This document shows, in pieces, positions 15,934 to 24,294 of a DNA stretch of 40,163 bases (positions within the stretch are counted from its first letter, which is position 1; each line of letters opens with the position of its first letter). A program made the position numbers and the translations under genes. The stretch is from Alphaproteobacteria bacterium (GTDB lineage: Bacteria > Pseudomonadota > Alphaproteobacteria > RF32 > CAG-239): assembly GCA_017937705.1 (NCBI GenBank), contig JAGBDC010000030.1, forward strand, positions 102,590-142,752, in the 5' to 3' direction. The notes under the pieces are model-generated. The model saw only the letters and a list, made by a program, of their open reading frames with translations. It had not been told where the DNA came from and ran no database searches.

Positions 15934-15972
15934 AAAAAGAGTCTGGCTCGATTGCTCAAGCAGACTCTTTTT
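15934..15972 (-). terminator. Strong hairpin between rplT and pheS, terminator or attenuator
   Basis: On the minus strand AAAAAGAGTCTG pairs with CAGACTCTTTTT (12 bp). Inside it CTTGA pairs with TCGAG around a GCAA tetraloop, with one bulged C. Five T residues follow, then pheS begins ~25 bases on. It ends the rpmI-rplT message at least partly. Because pheST has no other obvious promoter here, it may be a partial terminator or attenuator for pheST. Confidence 0.7.
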
Positions 15973-15993
15973 TTTTGCATTTTTAAAAATTGC

Positions 15994-16350
15994 TTATTTC
16001 AAAGCGTCCTTAGCTTGCGCAACTAACTTGGCAAACGCCTCGGGCTCTTTTAATGCGATATCGGCTAACACTTTACGATCAAGCTCAATACCTGCTTTGT
16101 TGAGCCCGTTCATAAATCGAGAGTATGTCATATCGTTGAGTCTTGTTGCAGCACTAATACGTTGAATCCACAAACTGCGGAAGTTTCTCTTCTTAACACG
16201 TCTGTCACGGTATGCATATTGCAAACCTTTTTCAACTTTTTCAATAGCAACTCTGAATACATTTTTCGAACGACCGCGATAACCTTTCGCCATTTCAAAA
16301 ATCTTTTTGTGACGAGCACGAGCCGTTACACCTCTTTTAACACGAGACAT
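15994..16350 (-). CDS. rplT: Large ribosomal subunit protein bL20
   Basis: This encodes 118 residues, the normal L20 length. It begins [20 protein letters not shown] and continues with [20 protein letters not shown], both diagnostic of L20, then [21 protein letters not shown]20 binds 23S rRNA early in 50S assembly and in several bacteria represses its own operon by binding the mRNA leader. AGGAGG lies 7 bases before the start. The gene follows rpmI by 12 bases. infC, often found upstream of rpmI, is not in this window. Confidence 0.97.
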   Translation of the reverse strand: MSRVKRGVTARARHKKIFEMAKGYRGRSKNVFRVAIEKVEKGLQYAYRDRRVKKRNFRSLWIQRISAATRLNDMTYSRFMNGLNKAGIELDRKVLADIALKEPEAFAKLVAQAKDALK

Positions 16351-16362
16351 CTAACTATCCTC

Positions 16363-16560
16363 CTACAAATATGGCAAAAATTGTTTAACGATTTTAACAT
16401 CATTGGTATCAACCAAAGTTGTACCACGTGCTTGTCTTTTCATTTTCTGTGTTTTGCAGAAGAGACAGTGTCTCTTGTTGGCAAAATTTCTTTTCAATTT
16501 GCCTGTTCCTGTTACGCTAAAGCGTTTTTTTACGGAACTTTTAGTTTTCATTTTTGGCAT
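16363..16560 (-). CDS. rpmI: Large ribosomal subunit protein bL35
   Basis: This encodes 65 residues starting MPKMKTKSSVKKRFSVTGTG, the recognised L35 N-terminus, followed by the basic stretch KLKRNFANKRHCLF. AAAGGGAAG lies just upstream of the start. It is the first gene of the rpmI-rplT-(pheST) unit, which has a good promoter at 16644-16672 and a short leader. No infC precedes it; the upstream neighbour is lolC, transcribed the other way. Confidence 0.95.
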   Translation of the reverse strand: MPKMKTKSSVKKRFSVTGTGKLKRNFANKRHCLFCKTQKMKRQARGTTLVDTNDVKIVKQFLPYL

Positions 16561-16603
16561 TTTGCTTCCCTTTCTATTAAAATTTGGATGCTTTAACCGG
16601 CAA

Positions 16604-16623
16604 CAGGCATGCCTTCTCGCCTG
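16604..16623 (-). promoter_or_regulatory. Leader hairpin upstream of rpmI, possible ribosomal-protein control
   Basis: The leader between the promoter and rpmI can form CAGGC-N10-GCCTG. In other bacteria L20 represses this operon through a structured leader, so this is a candidate, but the stem is only five base pairs and no known L20 motif is recognised. Confidence 0.3.
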
Positions 16624-16643
16624 CTAACCGAACTGAACAGTTT

Positions 16644-16672
16644 TTTATATATCACAAAATAATGATTGTCAA
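16644..16672 (-). promoter_or_regulatory. Sigma70-type promoter of rpmI-rplT
   Basis: On the minus strand TTGACA (16667-16672) is followed by a 17-base spacer and TATAAA (16644-16649). This is close to consensus. Transcription would start near 16637, giving a leader of about 75 bases. Confidence 0.7.
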
Positions 16673-16698
16673 CATTTAATCATCAAATTAATTAAAAC

Positions 16699-16727
16699 TT
16701 GCAAAGAGTACTTTTCTCATATATATC
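16699..16727 (+). promoter_or_regulatory. Sigma70-type promoter of lolCD
   Basis: TTGCAA (16699-16704), a 17-base spacer, then TATATC (16722-16727), about 25 bases before the lolC start. The same TTGCAA-N17-TATAxx layout precedes lysS and glgB. Confidence 0.5.
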
Positions 16728-16751
16728 TCCTATAAATATAGGAGTTTTTCG

Positions 16752-17999
16752 ATGATATTTAACAAATTTGAAACTATGGTAGCAAAACGTTACCTCAGAG
16801 CTAAAAGAAAAGAGGGATTTATATCGGTTATTACCGGTTTTGCGTTTACCGGAATTGCGCTCGGTGTTGCAACATTGATTATCGTTATGTCGGTTATGAA
16901 TGGTTTTCGAAATGAACTGCTTAGCCGTATTTTAGGTATAAATGGACATATCGGTATTATTTCTAACATATCTCAACCTTTTAACAATTATGAGCAAGCA
17001 ACTGCAGATATAAATGCTATCGGAAATGTTGTGTCGGTTATTCCGATGATAGAAAAACAACTTCTTGTGTCTTCGGGACGCTCTGCCGAAGGGGCAATGG
17101 TAAGAGGTATCAGAGTTGAAGATATTGATAAGAGAAAAACTCTCAAAAACGGAATGCTTACCGTTAATATGGATGAATTTGTCGATAATAATGTGATTAT
17201 AGGCTACCGTCTGGCTCAAAAAATGGGGCTTATGGTCGGTGATGAAATTACTCTTATTTCTCCAAACGGTAAAATTACGGCTTTCGGCACAATTCCTAGA
17301 ATGAAATCATATCGCATTGCCGGAACTTTTGACCTCGGAATGTATGAGTATGATGCAAACTTTATCTTTATGCCGTTAGCATCAGCCCAAAAATATTTTG
17401 GTATCGGCGATAGTGTTACCAACATAGATGTAGAATTAAAAGATGCTGAAATGTTGTCTCAAACTAAAGAAATTATCAGACAAAGTGTCGGAGATAGCGC
17501 CTATTTGTTTGACTGGAAACAATCTAATGCGGCCTTTTTTAATGCAATAGAAGTTGAGCGCAATGTAATGTTTTTGATTTTAACACTAATCATTTTAGTT
17601 GCAGCATTTAACATTATCACCGGTTTAATTATGCTCGTGAAAGACAAGGGGCGTGATATTGCTGTTTTGCGTACCATGGGGGCAACAAAGGGTATGATTA
17701 TGCGTATTTTCTTTATAGATGGCGCATTTATCGGTGTTGTTGGAACATTAATAGGGGTTATTTTAGGCGTTTTGTTCTGCGAAAATATTGAGAATATTCG
17801 TCAGTTTTTACAAAACATATCCGGTAGAGAATTATTTTCGGCAGAAATATATTTCTTATCACGTTTACCGGCAGAAATGGATGTTGTTGAGGTTGTGGTA
17901 ATATCATTACTTTCCTTGTTGTTGTCATTTTTAGCAACCATATATCCGGCTTATCGTGCCGCAAAAATGGATCCGGTGGAGGCCTTACGCTATGAGTAA
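16752..17999 (+). CDS. lolC: Lipoprotein-releasing ABC transporter permease LolC/E
   Basis: This encodes 415 residues, the family's usual size. AGGAG stands upstream of the ATG at 16752. LolC/E is the inner-membrane permease that, with LolD, extracts mature lipoproteins from the inner membrane and hands them to LolA. The topology is classic: a first membrane helix in ISVITGFAFTGIALGVATLI, the signature MSVMNGFRNELLSRILGINGHI, a periplasmic domain of ~200 residues, then three helices near the C-terminus (residues ~270-400) ending AAKMDPVEALRYE, the FtsX-like C-terminal motif. Only one such permease is next to lolD, as in alphaproteobacteria with a LolF-type single permease. It overlaps lolD by eight bases. 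Confidence 0.92.
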   Translation: MIFNKFETMVAKRYLRAKRKEGFISVITGFAFTGIALGVATLIIVMSVMNGFRNELLSRILGINGHIGIISNISQPFNNYEQATADINAIGNVVSVIPMIEKQLLVSSGRSAEGAMVRGIRVEDIDKRKTLKNGMLTVNMDEFVDNNVIIGYRLAQKMGLMVGDEITLISPNGKITAFGTIPRMKSYRIAGTFDLGMYEYDANFIFMPLASAQKYFGIGDSVTNIDVELKDAEMLSQTKEIIRQSVGDSAYLFDWKQSNAAFFNAIEVERNVMFLILTLIILVAAFNIITGLIMLVKDKGRDIAVLRTMGATKGMIMRIFFIDGAFIGVVGTLIGVILGVLFCENIENIRQFLQNISGRELFSAEIYFLSRLPAEMDVVEVVVISLLSLLLSFLATIYPAYRAAKMDPVEALRYE

Positions 18000-18711
18000 A
18001 CAATCTATATTAAGCTTAAAAAATATTTGCAAAAGTTTTAATCAAGGTTCACAAAAACTTGAAGTTTTACGCAATGTAAATTTTGAGATTAAAGAAGGAG
18101 AAATTGTAGCCTTAATCGGTCCGAGCGGTTCAGGAAAATCTACATTGCTTCAAATATCGGGACTTCTAGAATTACCGACCAGCGGGAGTATTTTGTTAAA
18201 TAAACAAGATTGTTCAAAATTAAGTGATGTAATACGCACATCATTACGCCGAGATTATTTGGGTTTTGTTTATCAATATCACAATTTGTTACCTGACTTT
18301 AATGCGGTAGAAAATGTTATGATACCGCAACTCATAGCCGGAAAAAAATATAACGAAGCGGAAGACAGAGCAAAATGGTTGCTCGATAAAATGAAGCTTG
18401 CTGACCGTTTTAAGCATCGTCCGGCAGAACTTTCCGGAGGAGAACAACAAAGAGTTGCTATTGCTCGCTCGCTTGCCAATACACCAAAATTATTATTGGC
18501 AGACGAACCGACCGGAAATTTAGATCCGAAGACATCGGATATTGTTTTTGAAGCTTTATTGAATATAATAAAAGAAACAGGTTTATCTGCCTTAGTTGCT
18601 ACTCATAATATGGAATTAGCCAAAGCGATGGATAAACAAGTAGGGCTAAAAGACGGACAGCTTGTAGATTTCGGTTTGTCGTCATTTATCGGAAGTTCTA
18701 ATTTTTATTAG
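17992..18711 (+). CDS. lolD: Lipoprotein-releasing ABC transporter ATPase LolD
   Basis: This encodes 239 residues from ATG 17992, inside the end of lolC, with GGTGGAGG 9 bases upstream. An in-frame start at 17956 exists but is less likely. All ABC ATPase motifs are present: Walker A GPSGSGKS at residues 43-50, Q-loop Gln95, signature LSGGEQQ at ~147-153, Walker B LLLADEP at ~167-173, and H-loop His205. LolD energises LolC/E in lipoprotein sorting at the inner membrane. The eight-base overlap argues for translational coupling with lolC. Confidence 0.92.
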   Translation: MSKQSILSLKNICKSFNQGSQKLEVLRNVNFEIKEGEIVALIGPSGSGKSTLLQISGLLELPTSGSILLNKQDCSKLSDVIRTSLRRDYLGFVYQYHNLLPDFNAVENVMIPQLIAGKKYNEAEDRAKWLLDKMKLADRFKHRPAELSGGEQQRVAIARSLANTPKLLLADEPTGNLDPKTSDIVFEALLNIIKETGLSALVATHNMELAKAMDKQVGLKDGQLVDFGLSSFIGSSNFY

Positions 18712-18720
18712 GAGGTGAAA

Positions 18721-19089
18721 ATGAAGAAAATTTGTGTTATTTGTTCGGCTTTATTGATGGTATGCTCTGTTGTGAATGCAAAACCCAGAATGCCGGATAA
18801 TTATGTAAGCCAATATATGCAAACGGCAATTTATCAAGTCGGTCAATATGACAAAGATGATGATGGTCGTTTGTCTGCAGAAGAATTTGGAGCAAAAGAT
18901 TCCAGAAAATTGACACGTGATGACCGTCGTCAAATCAGAAAAGCCAAAAAGGAAGGTATATATCAAAATAGTACGGACCAGTTTGCAACAATAGATGAAA
19001 ATGCAGACGGATTTTTGACTGTAAAAGAATTGGAAAAATATATCAAAAATCAATCAGAAAGAACTAAGGGCAAAGTTAGATACTATTAA
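18721..19089 (+). CDS. Secreted EF-hand (calcium-binding) protein
   Basis: This encodes 122 residues from ATG 18721, with AGGAGG 5 bases upstream. A signal peptide is clear: MKKICVICSALLMVCSVVNA, with likely cleavage after ...VNA. Two EF-hand loops follow, DKDDDGRLSAEE at about residues 45-56 and DENADGFLTVKE at ~93-104. Both have Asp/Asn at the metal positions and an acidic residue at position 12, so they should bind Ca2+. The linker is very basic (KLTRDDRRQIRKAKKEG). It begins ten bases after lolD and may be its third operon gene. The protein should be periplasmic. The function is otherwise unknown. Confidence 0.8.
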   Translation: MKKICVICSALLMVCSVVNAKPRMPDNYVSQYMQTAIYQVGQYDKDDDGRLSAEEFGAKDSRKLTRDDRRQIRKAKKEGIYQNSTDQFATIDENADGFLTVKELEKYIKNQSERTKGKVRYY

Positions 19090-19152
19090 CTATTTAAAAT
19101 AAACAGAAGATGCTTATTTCTTTGTTGTGTATATAGCAAAGGAGAAATGAGT

Positions 19153-19653
19153 ATGAAAAATATTGCCAATAACAAAGAATATGATGTACCGGTTAAGGCT
19201 AGCGGAGAATTTCGTAGCCTTATTCATCATTTAAGACATATTTTTGATTCTACACCATCGGAAAACGATATGTGGTCTATGGAACCCAGAATTGATTTTT
19301 CCGAAACCAAAGAAGCAGTTAATATTTCGGCTGAGATTCCGGGAATTGATGAAGAAGATTTAGAAGTTCAAATATCTTCTGACGGCTATTTGACGATCAG
19401 CGGCGAAAAGAAACAACAAATTGAGCACAATAAAAAAGATAATTATTTTTCGGAAATATCATACGGAATGTTTCAACGTACCGTGCCATTGCCATGGGAT
19501 TTAGATTATAGCAAAGCCGAGGCAGAATATACAGACGGAATGTTGAATATAAAAATTCCAAAGACCGCCATTGAAAAAATGAAAACCAAAAAACTTCCGG
19601 TTAAAAAGAAAAAGGCTGTTCAAAAAACAGTAGAAACAGCTAAGAAACAATAA
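19153..19653 (+). CDS. Small heat shock protein, Hsp20/alpha-crystallin family
   Basis: This encodes 166 residues from ATG 19153, preferred over ATG 19147 because AAAGGAG is then 8 bases upstream. The alpha-crystallin domain spans residues ~45-145: RIDFSETKEAVNISAEIPGI, then DLEVQISSDGYLTISGEKKQ, FSEISYGMFQRTVPLPWDLD, and the closing AEYTDGMLNIKIPKT. The GMLNIKIPK motif is the typical final strand. The C-terminal tail is Lys rich and lacks the usual IxI/V anchor in an obvious form. These are ATP-independent holdase chaperones acting in the cytosol. It is probably monocistronic; no heat-shock promoter was recognised. Confidence 0.9.
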   Translation: MKNIANNKEYDVPVKASGEFRSLIHHLRHIFDSTPSENDMWSMEPRIDFSETKEAVNISAEIPGIDEEDLEVQISSDGYLTISGEKKQQIEHNKKDNYFSEISYGMFQRTVPLPWDLDYSKAEAEYTDGMLNIKIPKTAIEKMKTKKLPVKKKKAVQKTVETAKKQ

Positions 19654-19672
19654 AAACTTTTCTGCCAAAAAT

Positions 19673-19708
19673 AAAGCCACGATATATTTCGTGGCTTTTA
19701 GTTTTTTA
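19673..19708. terminator. Terminator between hsp20 and the 739-residue gene
   Basis: AAAGCCACGA (19673-19682) pairs with TCGTGGCTTT (19689-19698). T-rich DNA follows on the plus strand and the hairpin is close behind the minus-strand gene end, so it can serve both convergent genes. Confidence 0.85.
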
Positions 19709-19712
19709 TTTT

Positions 19713-21932
19713 TTATGAACGGCCGCCCGATTTTCCTCCAGGTGTCCCTCCTCTACGTCCTTTAGATTCCGGAGTTTTTGAAGTTCCGCCTTTGCCTTTC
19801 TCTTCTCCGATTAAACCATCTCTTTTAGCTTGTTCTCTGGCTTCAGTAAATTGATAACGAGGTAGAGAAAATCTGGTTAAGTAAATTTTCTTCAATCCGC
19901 AGTCATCTAGCTGTCCGTTAACATCCTCAATACGAGCTCTAGCATTGTTCAAAGCATCAGAAATTATCGATTTATCCAAATTATCGTTTTTACTTCCTGT
20001 TTCTTTATTGATTTTTAATGCTTCGATGTAACGATTGTTAAGGTCTTCTTCCGCAGCTTTAGTCTGAGTTTTGCACATCTCTTCATATATAGCCAACATA
20101 ACTCTGGGGGACAAATCGCGGACTTCTGTTTCCGGACCGTCTTTTCCGCCTAAAGCATTACGAAGAGCGACTCTTTCGGAAGAAGTAAGTTTTCCTTTTC
20201 CTTTCAACAAGTCATTAACAGTATATCCTTCACTGGTTGCATGTTCAAACATTTGATACAAAGACACCACTGCCATTGTTGCACCGATTACTTGCGGAGC
20301 ACCATTTTGTGTTTTTTTGGCTTCACCCATTCCCGGAGTTGCTTCCGAAACTTTCTTTTCAAATGTATCACGCAAACGGAAGTCTTCCCATAAATCACGG
20401 AACGGATAAAGTTGATAAGCACCGACTGCCCATCGAATACGACGACAGTCCGGATTATTTCGGTTTTCTTCTTTTTTCCAATTAACCCCTTTTTTGCCTA
20501 TGAATCGAGCCATTTGCATCGCTAAATCATATTTATACTTATACAACTCAGGGCTGTTTTCATCTAATTTGCCTTTAGCTGTATTAACCATTTTATCATA
20601 GCGTTCAGCATTGATTTTGTGACCGACCGGAATTAAAGCACGTTTAGCCAAAGCACCACGCATAATTGCTTCATCATCATCAGGCATACCGGCATACTCT
20701 ACATATTTGATACCTGCATCTTTGAAAGCCGAGGCTAACAGATAGGCCTGGTCATCGGTTAATCTTTTACCCGGAGGCAAAGAATATGCAATCTCTACCT
20801 TGCCGTTCGGACCGATACGAGTATAAATCTTAAACTCATAATTACATTTAATATCCTTAGTTTTAGGGTCAACAGTTATCGGTTTGCGCAAAGGATCATC
20901 ACTTTCACTTGAATAATAAGTAAAAGTTTTCCAACCGCCGCTCCATGAATGTCCGGGATACCAACTGTAATTTTTTCTTTTATTTTTATTCATCCAGTTT
21001 TCGATACTGGTATCAAATTCCATTAACTGTTCTTTGGCGGTCATTTTCTTTTTAGCCGGTTTTTTAGGTGTTTTTTCTCCTTTTTCTTCTCCACCTTTTT
21101 CTTCTTCGCCTTTTTCTTCTTCAGTAGGTTCAGATGTATCTCCTTCTGTTGTTCTTCCGGTTTCTTCCTCTCTTTCTCTATCATCTTTATTCAGTTCATC
21201 AACTAAATCAGGATCATCAATCTGACGTACTTTACCGACTTCTCTTTCTTCGATACCGTTTTCTTCAAACCATTTTTCAATTTCGGCTTGTTCTTCAGCT
21301 AAATATGAATCTTCATATTCTTCACTGTGTGCTGTTCTGGTATAAAGATTTTCAATTTCATCTTGAGCTCTTTCTTCAAAAATTTCTTTCGCACCTTCGA
21401 AAATTTCTTGAGTTTTTTCATCGGCATTTTCAAGTTTTAAGTTGTCGGTATCAACGATAATGCCATGGCGTTGCAAGAAACTTACCATTTCTGCCATTTT
21501 TTCAGGTGTCATATCTTCCGGAGAAAATTCAACTTTGCCATCAACAACGGTAATTGATGCACCGATAGGATGTAACATATTAATTTTTAAAGAAAGATTA
21601 TTGTCATCATCTGTTTTAATGGCAAAAGCTTCGGCTGTTCTTGTATCTTTTTCCTCATCTTTAGCTACAACTTCGGAACTGACAGTATCTTGAACAGAAT
21701 ATAGGGCAGCATAAACTTCTTTATTATTCTCATACAAAGCAAGCTGATTTCTTGCACGGTCAATTTCCATTTTCTTTTTACGATTCAACATCTCTTTATA
21801 TTTGTCATTTTCATCAACAAATATACTTTCCGCATTATGAAGTCTGCTACGCAAATTTCTTTCTACTTCATCTTGCGTAATATCATTATCTCTTTTGCTA
21901 ACAAAACTGAAATATGGTCTGCCGTTTGCCAT
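19713..21932 (-). CDS. Large orphan protein with two similar modules and an acidic linker
   Basis: This encodes 739 residues. The start ATG 21932 has GGAGG 8 bases upstream. No family is recognised. Residues 1-110 are charged and helical. Residues ~113-160 hold a module with GKVEFSPEDM and MAEMVSFLQRHGI. Residues ~165-295 form an acidic, low-complexity linker (many Glu, Gly, Lys). Residues ~363-412 hold a second module, with GKVEIAYSLPPGKRLTDDQA and LLASAFKDAGI, that looks like a diverged copy of the first. A helical region follows (residues 420-700), and the tail is Gly/Ser/Lys/Arg rich. There is no signal peptide or membrane helix, so it should be cytosolic. It is monocistronic, flanked by hsp20 and lexA. 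A lineage-specific scaffold, or a binder of nucleic acid or protein, is possible but this is speculation. Confidence 0.7.
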   Translation of the reverse strand: MANGRPYFSFVSKRDNDITQDEVERNLRSRLHNAESIFVDENDKYKEMLNRKKKMEIDRARNQLALYENNKEVYAALYSVQDTVSSEVVAKDEEKDTRTAEAFAIKTDDDNNLSLKINMLHPIGASITVVDGKVEFSPEDMTPEKMAEMVSFLQRHGIIVDTDNLKLENADEKTQEIFEGAKEIFEERAQDEIENLYTRTAHSEEYEDSYLAEEQAEIEKWFEENGIEEREVGKVRQIDDPDLVDELNKDDREREEETGRTTEGDTSEPTEEEKGEEEKGGEEKGEKTPKKPAKKKMTAKEQLMEFDTSIENWMNKNKRKNYSWYPGHSWSGGWKTFTYYSSESDDPLRKPITVDPKTKDIKCNYEFKIYTRIGPNGKVEIAYSLPPGKRLTDDQAYLLASAFKDAGIKYVEYAGMPDDDEAIMRGALAKRALIPVGHKINAERYDKMVNTAKGKLDENSPELYKYKYDLAMQMARFIGKKGVNWKKEENRNNPDCRRIRWAVGAYQLYPFRDLWEDFRLRDTFEKKVSEATPGMGEAKKTQNGAPQVIGATMAVVSLYQMFEHATSEGYTVNDLLKGKGKLTSSERVALRNALGGKDGPETEVRDLSPRVMLAIYEEMCKTQTKAAEEDLNNRYIEALKINKETGSKNDNLDKSIISDALNNARARIEDVNGQLDDCGLKKIYLTRFSLPRYQFTEAREQAKRDGLIGEEKGKGGTSKTPESKGRRGGTPGGKSGGRS

Positions 21933-22011
21933 CTGTAAATCCTCCGGATATTATAAATATAGCCTAATAATATCATGGTTGACAAAAAAATCAAGCTGTT
22001 TTTGACAAAAA

Positions 22012-22668
22012 TTAGTGGTATTTTCGCATAATTCCTCTCAAAATTCCCTGAACTCTAACTTGAGACGGATGTAACTTGCGTATTTCATAGTCTTTATTAC
22101 ATGGCTCAAGCCATATTTCATCTTTTTTCTTGCGCCATACTTTCAGAGTTGCTTCGCTTTCTTCCACTAAAGCAACAACAATTTGTCCATTTTCTGCAAC
22201 ATTTGAGCGTTTTATTACGGCAATATCTCCATCCATAATACCGGCTTCAATCATCGATTCTCCTTCTACTTGAAGTGCATAAAATTCTCCTCTTTCAACC
22301 ATGTCGAACGGAACCGATAATGTATCGTTTTCATAAGCTATAGCTTCAATCGGTGTACCTGCAGCAATTTTTCCGTATAAAGGAATTTGTGCCGAAGAGT
22401 TTTGTAAGGCTAATTTAATTTTCTTTTCTTCCTCAATTATGTCTCTGGGCTTAAAACGAGGGATTCTTACAACTTCCAATGCACGAGCCTTATGAGGGAT
22501 TTTGCGTACAAATTCTCTTTCAATAAGCTCTTCTATCAATGCGTGAATGCCTGATTTAGATTTAATTCCGACAGCTTCTTTCATTTCTTCATAAGACGGG
22601 CAACAGCCTTTTTCTTTGATGGTGTTGTCGATAAACATAAGTAATTTGTATTGTTTAGGTGTAAGCAT
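22012..22668 (-). CDS. lexA: SOS-response repressor LexA
   Basis: This encodes 218 residues from ATG 22668 (MLTPKQYKLL...), with GGAG ~9 bases upstream; a start six codons earlier is less likely. The N-terminal winged HTH is clear (GCCPSYEEMKEAVGIKSKSG, then HALIEELIERE). The C-terminal S24 peptidase domain has the Ala103-Gly104 self-cleavage site (KIAAGTP), the catalytic Ser138 in GESM, and Lys176 in ATLKVW. LexA represses DNA-repair genes and cleaves itself when RecA filaments form. A perfect GTTC-N7-GTTC box 34 bases upstream of its start shows autoregulation. It is divergent from lysS. Confidence 0.95.
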   Translation of the reverse strand: MLTPKQYKLLMFIDNTIKEKGCCPSYEEMKEAVGIKSKSGIHALIEELIEREFVRKIPHKARALEVVRIPRFKPRDIIEEEKKIKLALQNSSAQIPLYGKIAAGTPIEAIAYENDTLSVPFDMVERGEFYALQVEGESMIEAGIMDGDIAVIKRSNVAENGQIVVALVEESEATLKVWRKKKDEIWLEPCNKDYEIRKLHPSQVRVQGILRGIMRKYH

Positions 22669-22701
22669 AATCGTTTCTCCGTTCATATATCCTATATAAA
22701 T

Positions 22702-22730
22702 GTTCTACTTTAGTTCTTTTTTTAGGTCAA
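22702..22730 (-). promoter_or_regulatory. lexA promoter with alphaproteobacterial LexA box
   Basis: GTTC-TACTTTA-GTTC at 22702-22716 fits the alphaproteobacterial LexA operator GTTC-N7-GTTC exactly. On the minus strand a -35 element TTGACC (22725-22730) and a -10 TAGAAC (22702-22707) with 17-base spacing overlap the box, so bound LexA would block RNA polymerase. Confidence 0.85.
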
Positions 22731-22746
22731 GTTTTTTTTATTTTGG

Positions 22747-22775
22747 TTGCAAGTTTTTATATAGTTGTTTATAGT
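22747..22775 (+). promoter_or_regulatory. Sigma70-type promoter of lysS
   Basis: TTGCAA (22747-22752), a 17-base spacer, then TATAGT (22770-22775), about 37 bases upstream of the lysS start. Confidence 0.6.
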
Positions 22776-22812
22776 AGTCGGCAGTTTAATAATTGAATTA
22801 GGAATTAAATTA

Positions 22813-24282
22813 ATGGCAAACGAAACAAATATTCATAGAGAATCAAGATTGGTAAAGCTCTCTGCTTTACAGGAAAAAGACTACAACCCTTATCCTTATT
22901 GCTTCAAACCGAATGCTTTTGCGGAAGAATTACAAACTAAATATGCAGAACTTCCGGCAGGAGAAAATACCGAGGATCGAGTTGTTGTTGCCGGTCGTGC
23001 AATGGCTGTTCGTAATAGCGGTATGTTTATTGATTTAAAGGATAAAAGCGGAAAAATACAAGTATTTTGCCATAAATCTCATTTAGATGAAGAAAACTTG
23101 GAACTTTTGAAATCTCTTGACGTTGGTGATATTGTCGGTGTAAGCGGATTTGTTCGCCGTACCCCGCGAGGTGAACTTTCAATTGCTGCCGAAAAATTTG
23201 ATATTATCAGCAAATCTCTTCAGCCGTTACCGGAAAAATTCCATGGTTTGACTGATATTGAAGCTCGTTATCGCCAACGTTATGTCGATTTTATTATGAA
23301 TGATGATAGTCGAGAAATTTTCAAAAAGCGTTGTCGTATAACTTCAGCTATTCGCCACTATTTCGAACAGCACGATTTTATGGAAGTAGAAACTCCGATG
23401 TTGCATACCATAATGGGGGGAGCAAATGCAAAACCATTTATTACTCACCATAATACATTAGATATGGATTTGTACTTGCGTATAGCTCCGGAATTGTTCT
23501 TAAAAAGATTGGTAGTAGGTGGATTTGATCGTGTATTTGAAATCGGTCGTAACTTTCGTAATGAGGGTATTGATAAAAAACACAATCCTGAATTTACGGC
23601 TTTAGAAGCTTATCAGGCTTATGCCGATTATAACGATATGGCAGAACTTATCCCTGATTTGTTGCGTTTTGTATGTAAAGAAGTTACCGGAAGCGAAACT
23701 ATAGTCGTTAACGGCAACGAGATTGATTTGTCAAAACCTTGGGAACGCAAATCTATCGTTGAATTGGTAAATGAATATGCCGGTATTGATTTAATGCAAG
23801 CAAAAGATGTAGATGAGGCTAAAGCTATGGCAAAATCTATCGGTATAGATGCCTCTGATTGCAGTAACTGGGGAAAAGTTGTTCAATTGCTTTTTGATGA
23901 AAAAGTAGAACCGAATTTGATTCAACCGATTTTGGTAATGGATATGCCGAAAGATATTTCACCTTTGGCCAAAACTCATCGCTCTAATCCTCGTTTGGTA
24001 GAGCATTTCGATGCCTATGTTGGCGGAATGGAAGTAGGTTGTGCATATTCAGAGTTGTCTAACCCGCTAGAACAAAAGGCTCGTTTTGATGCACAATGTG
24101 CAGAACGTGAAGCCGGTGATGATGAAGCTCAAATGTTGGATGAAGATTATGTTGTTGCCTTAGAAAACGGTTTGCCTCCTACCGGTGGTATGGGTATGGG
24201 TGTTGACCGCTTGGCAATTTTGCTCACCGGAGCTGACACAATTCGTGATGTTATTGCCTTCCCGACACTTCGTAATAAGTAG
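22813..24282 (+). CDS. lysS: Lysyl-tRNA synthetase, class II
   Basis: This encodes 489 residues from ATG 22813 ([11 protein letters not shown]...), with TAGGAA 8-9 bases upstream; the frame is open to 22765 but the extra residues look like untranslated DNA, and the putative promoter overlaps that region. The N-terminal OB-fold anticodon-binding domain is present ([19 protein letters not shown]). The class II core has motif 1 around FMEVETPML, motif 2 [15 protein letters not shown] at about residue 248, and motif 3 [14 protein letters not shown] near residue 456. It charges tRNA-Lys in the cytosol. It starts divergently from lexA, and the polysaccharide deacetylase gene begins 12 bases after its stop, so the two may be co-transcribed. 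Confidence 0.95.
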   Translation: MANETNIHRESRLVKLSALQEKDYNPYPYCFKPNAFAEELQTKYAELPAGENTEDRVVVAGRAMAVRNSGMFIDLKDKSGKIQVFCHKSHLDEENLELLKSLDVGDIVGVSGFVRRTPRGELSIAAEKFDIISKSLQPLPEKFHGLTDIEARYRQRYVDFIMNDDSREIFKKRCRITSAIRHYFEQHDFMEVETPMLHTIMGGANAKPFITHHNTLDMDLYLRIAPELFLKRLVVGGFDRVFEIGRNFRNEGIDKKHNPEFTALEAYQAYADYNDMAELIPDLLRFVCKEVTGSETIVVNGNEIDLSKPWERKSIVELVNEYAGIDLMQAKDVDEAKAMAKSIGIDASDCSNWGKVVQLLFDEKVEPNLIQPILVMDMPKDISPLAKTHRSNPRLVEHFDAYVGGMEVGCAYSELSNPLEQKARFDAQCAEREAGDDEAQMLDEDYVVALENGLPPTGGMGMGVDRLAILLTGADTIRDVIAFPTLRNK

Positions 24283-24294
24283 GGAAATATAAAA

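Noticed and set aside
15973..15993. pheM-like leader peptide
   Set aside because: Only ~20 bases lie between the rplT stop and the hairpin, too short for a Phe-rich leader frame.
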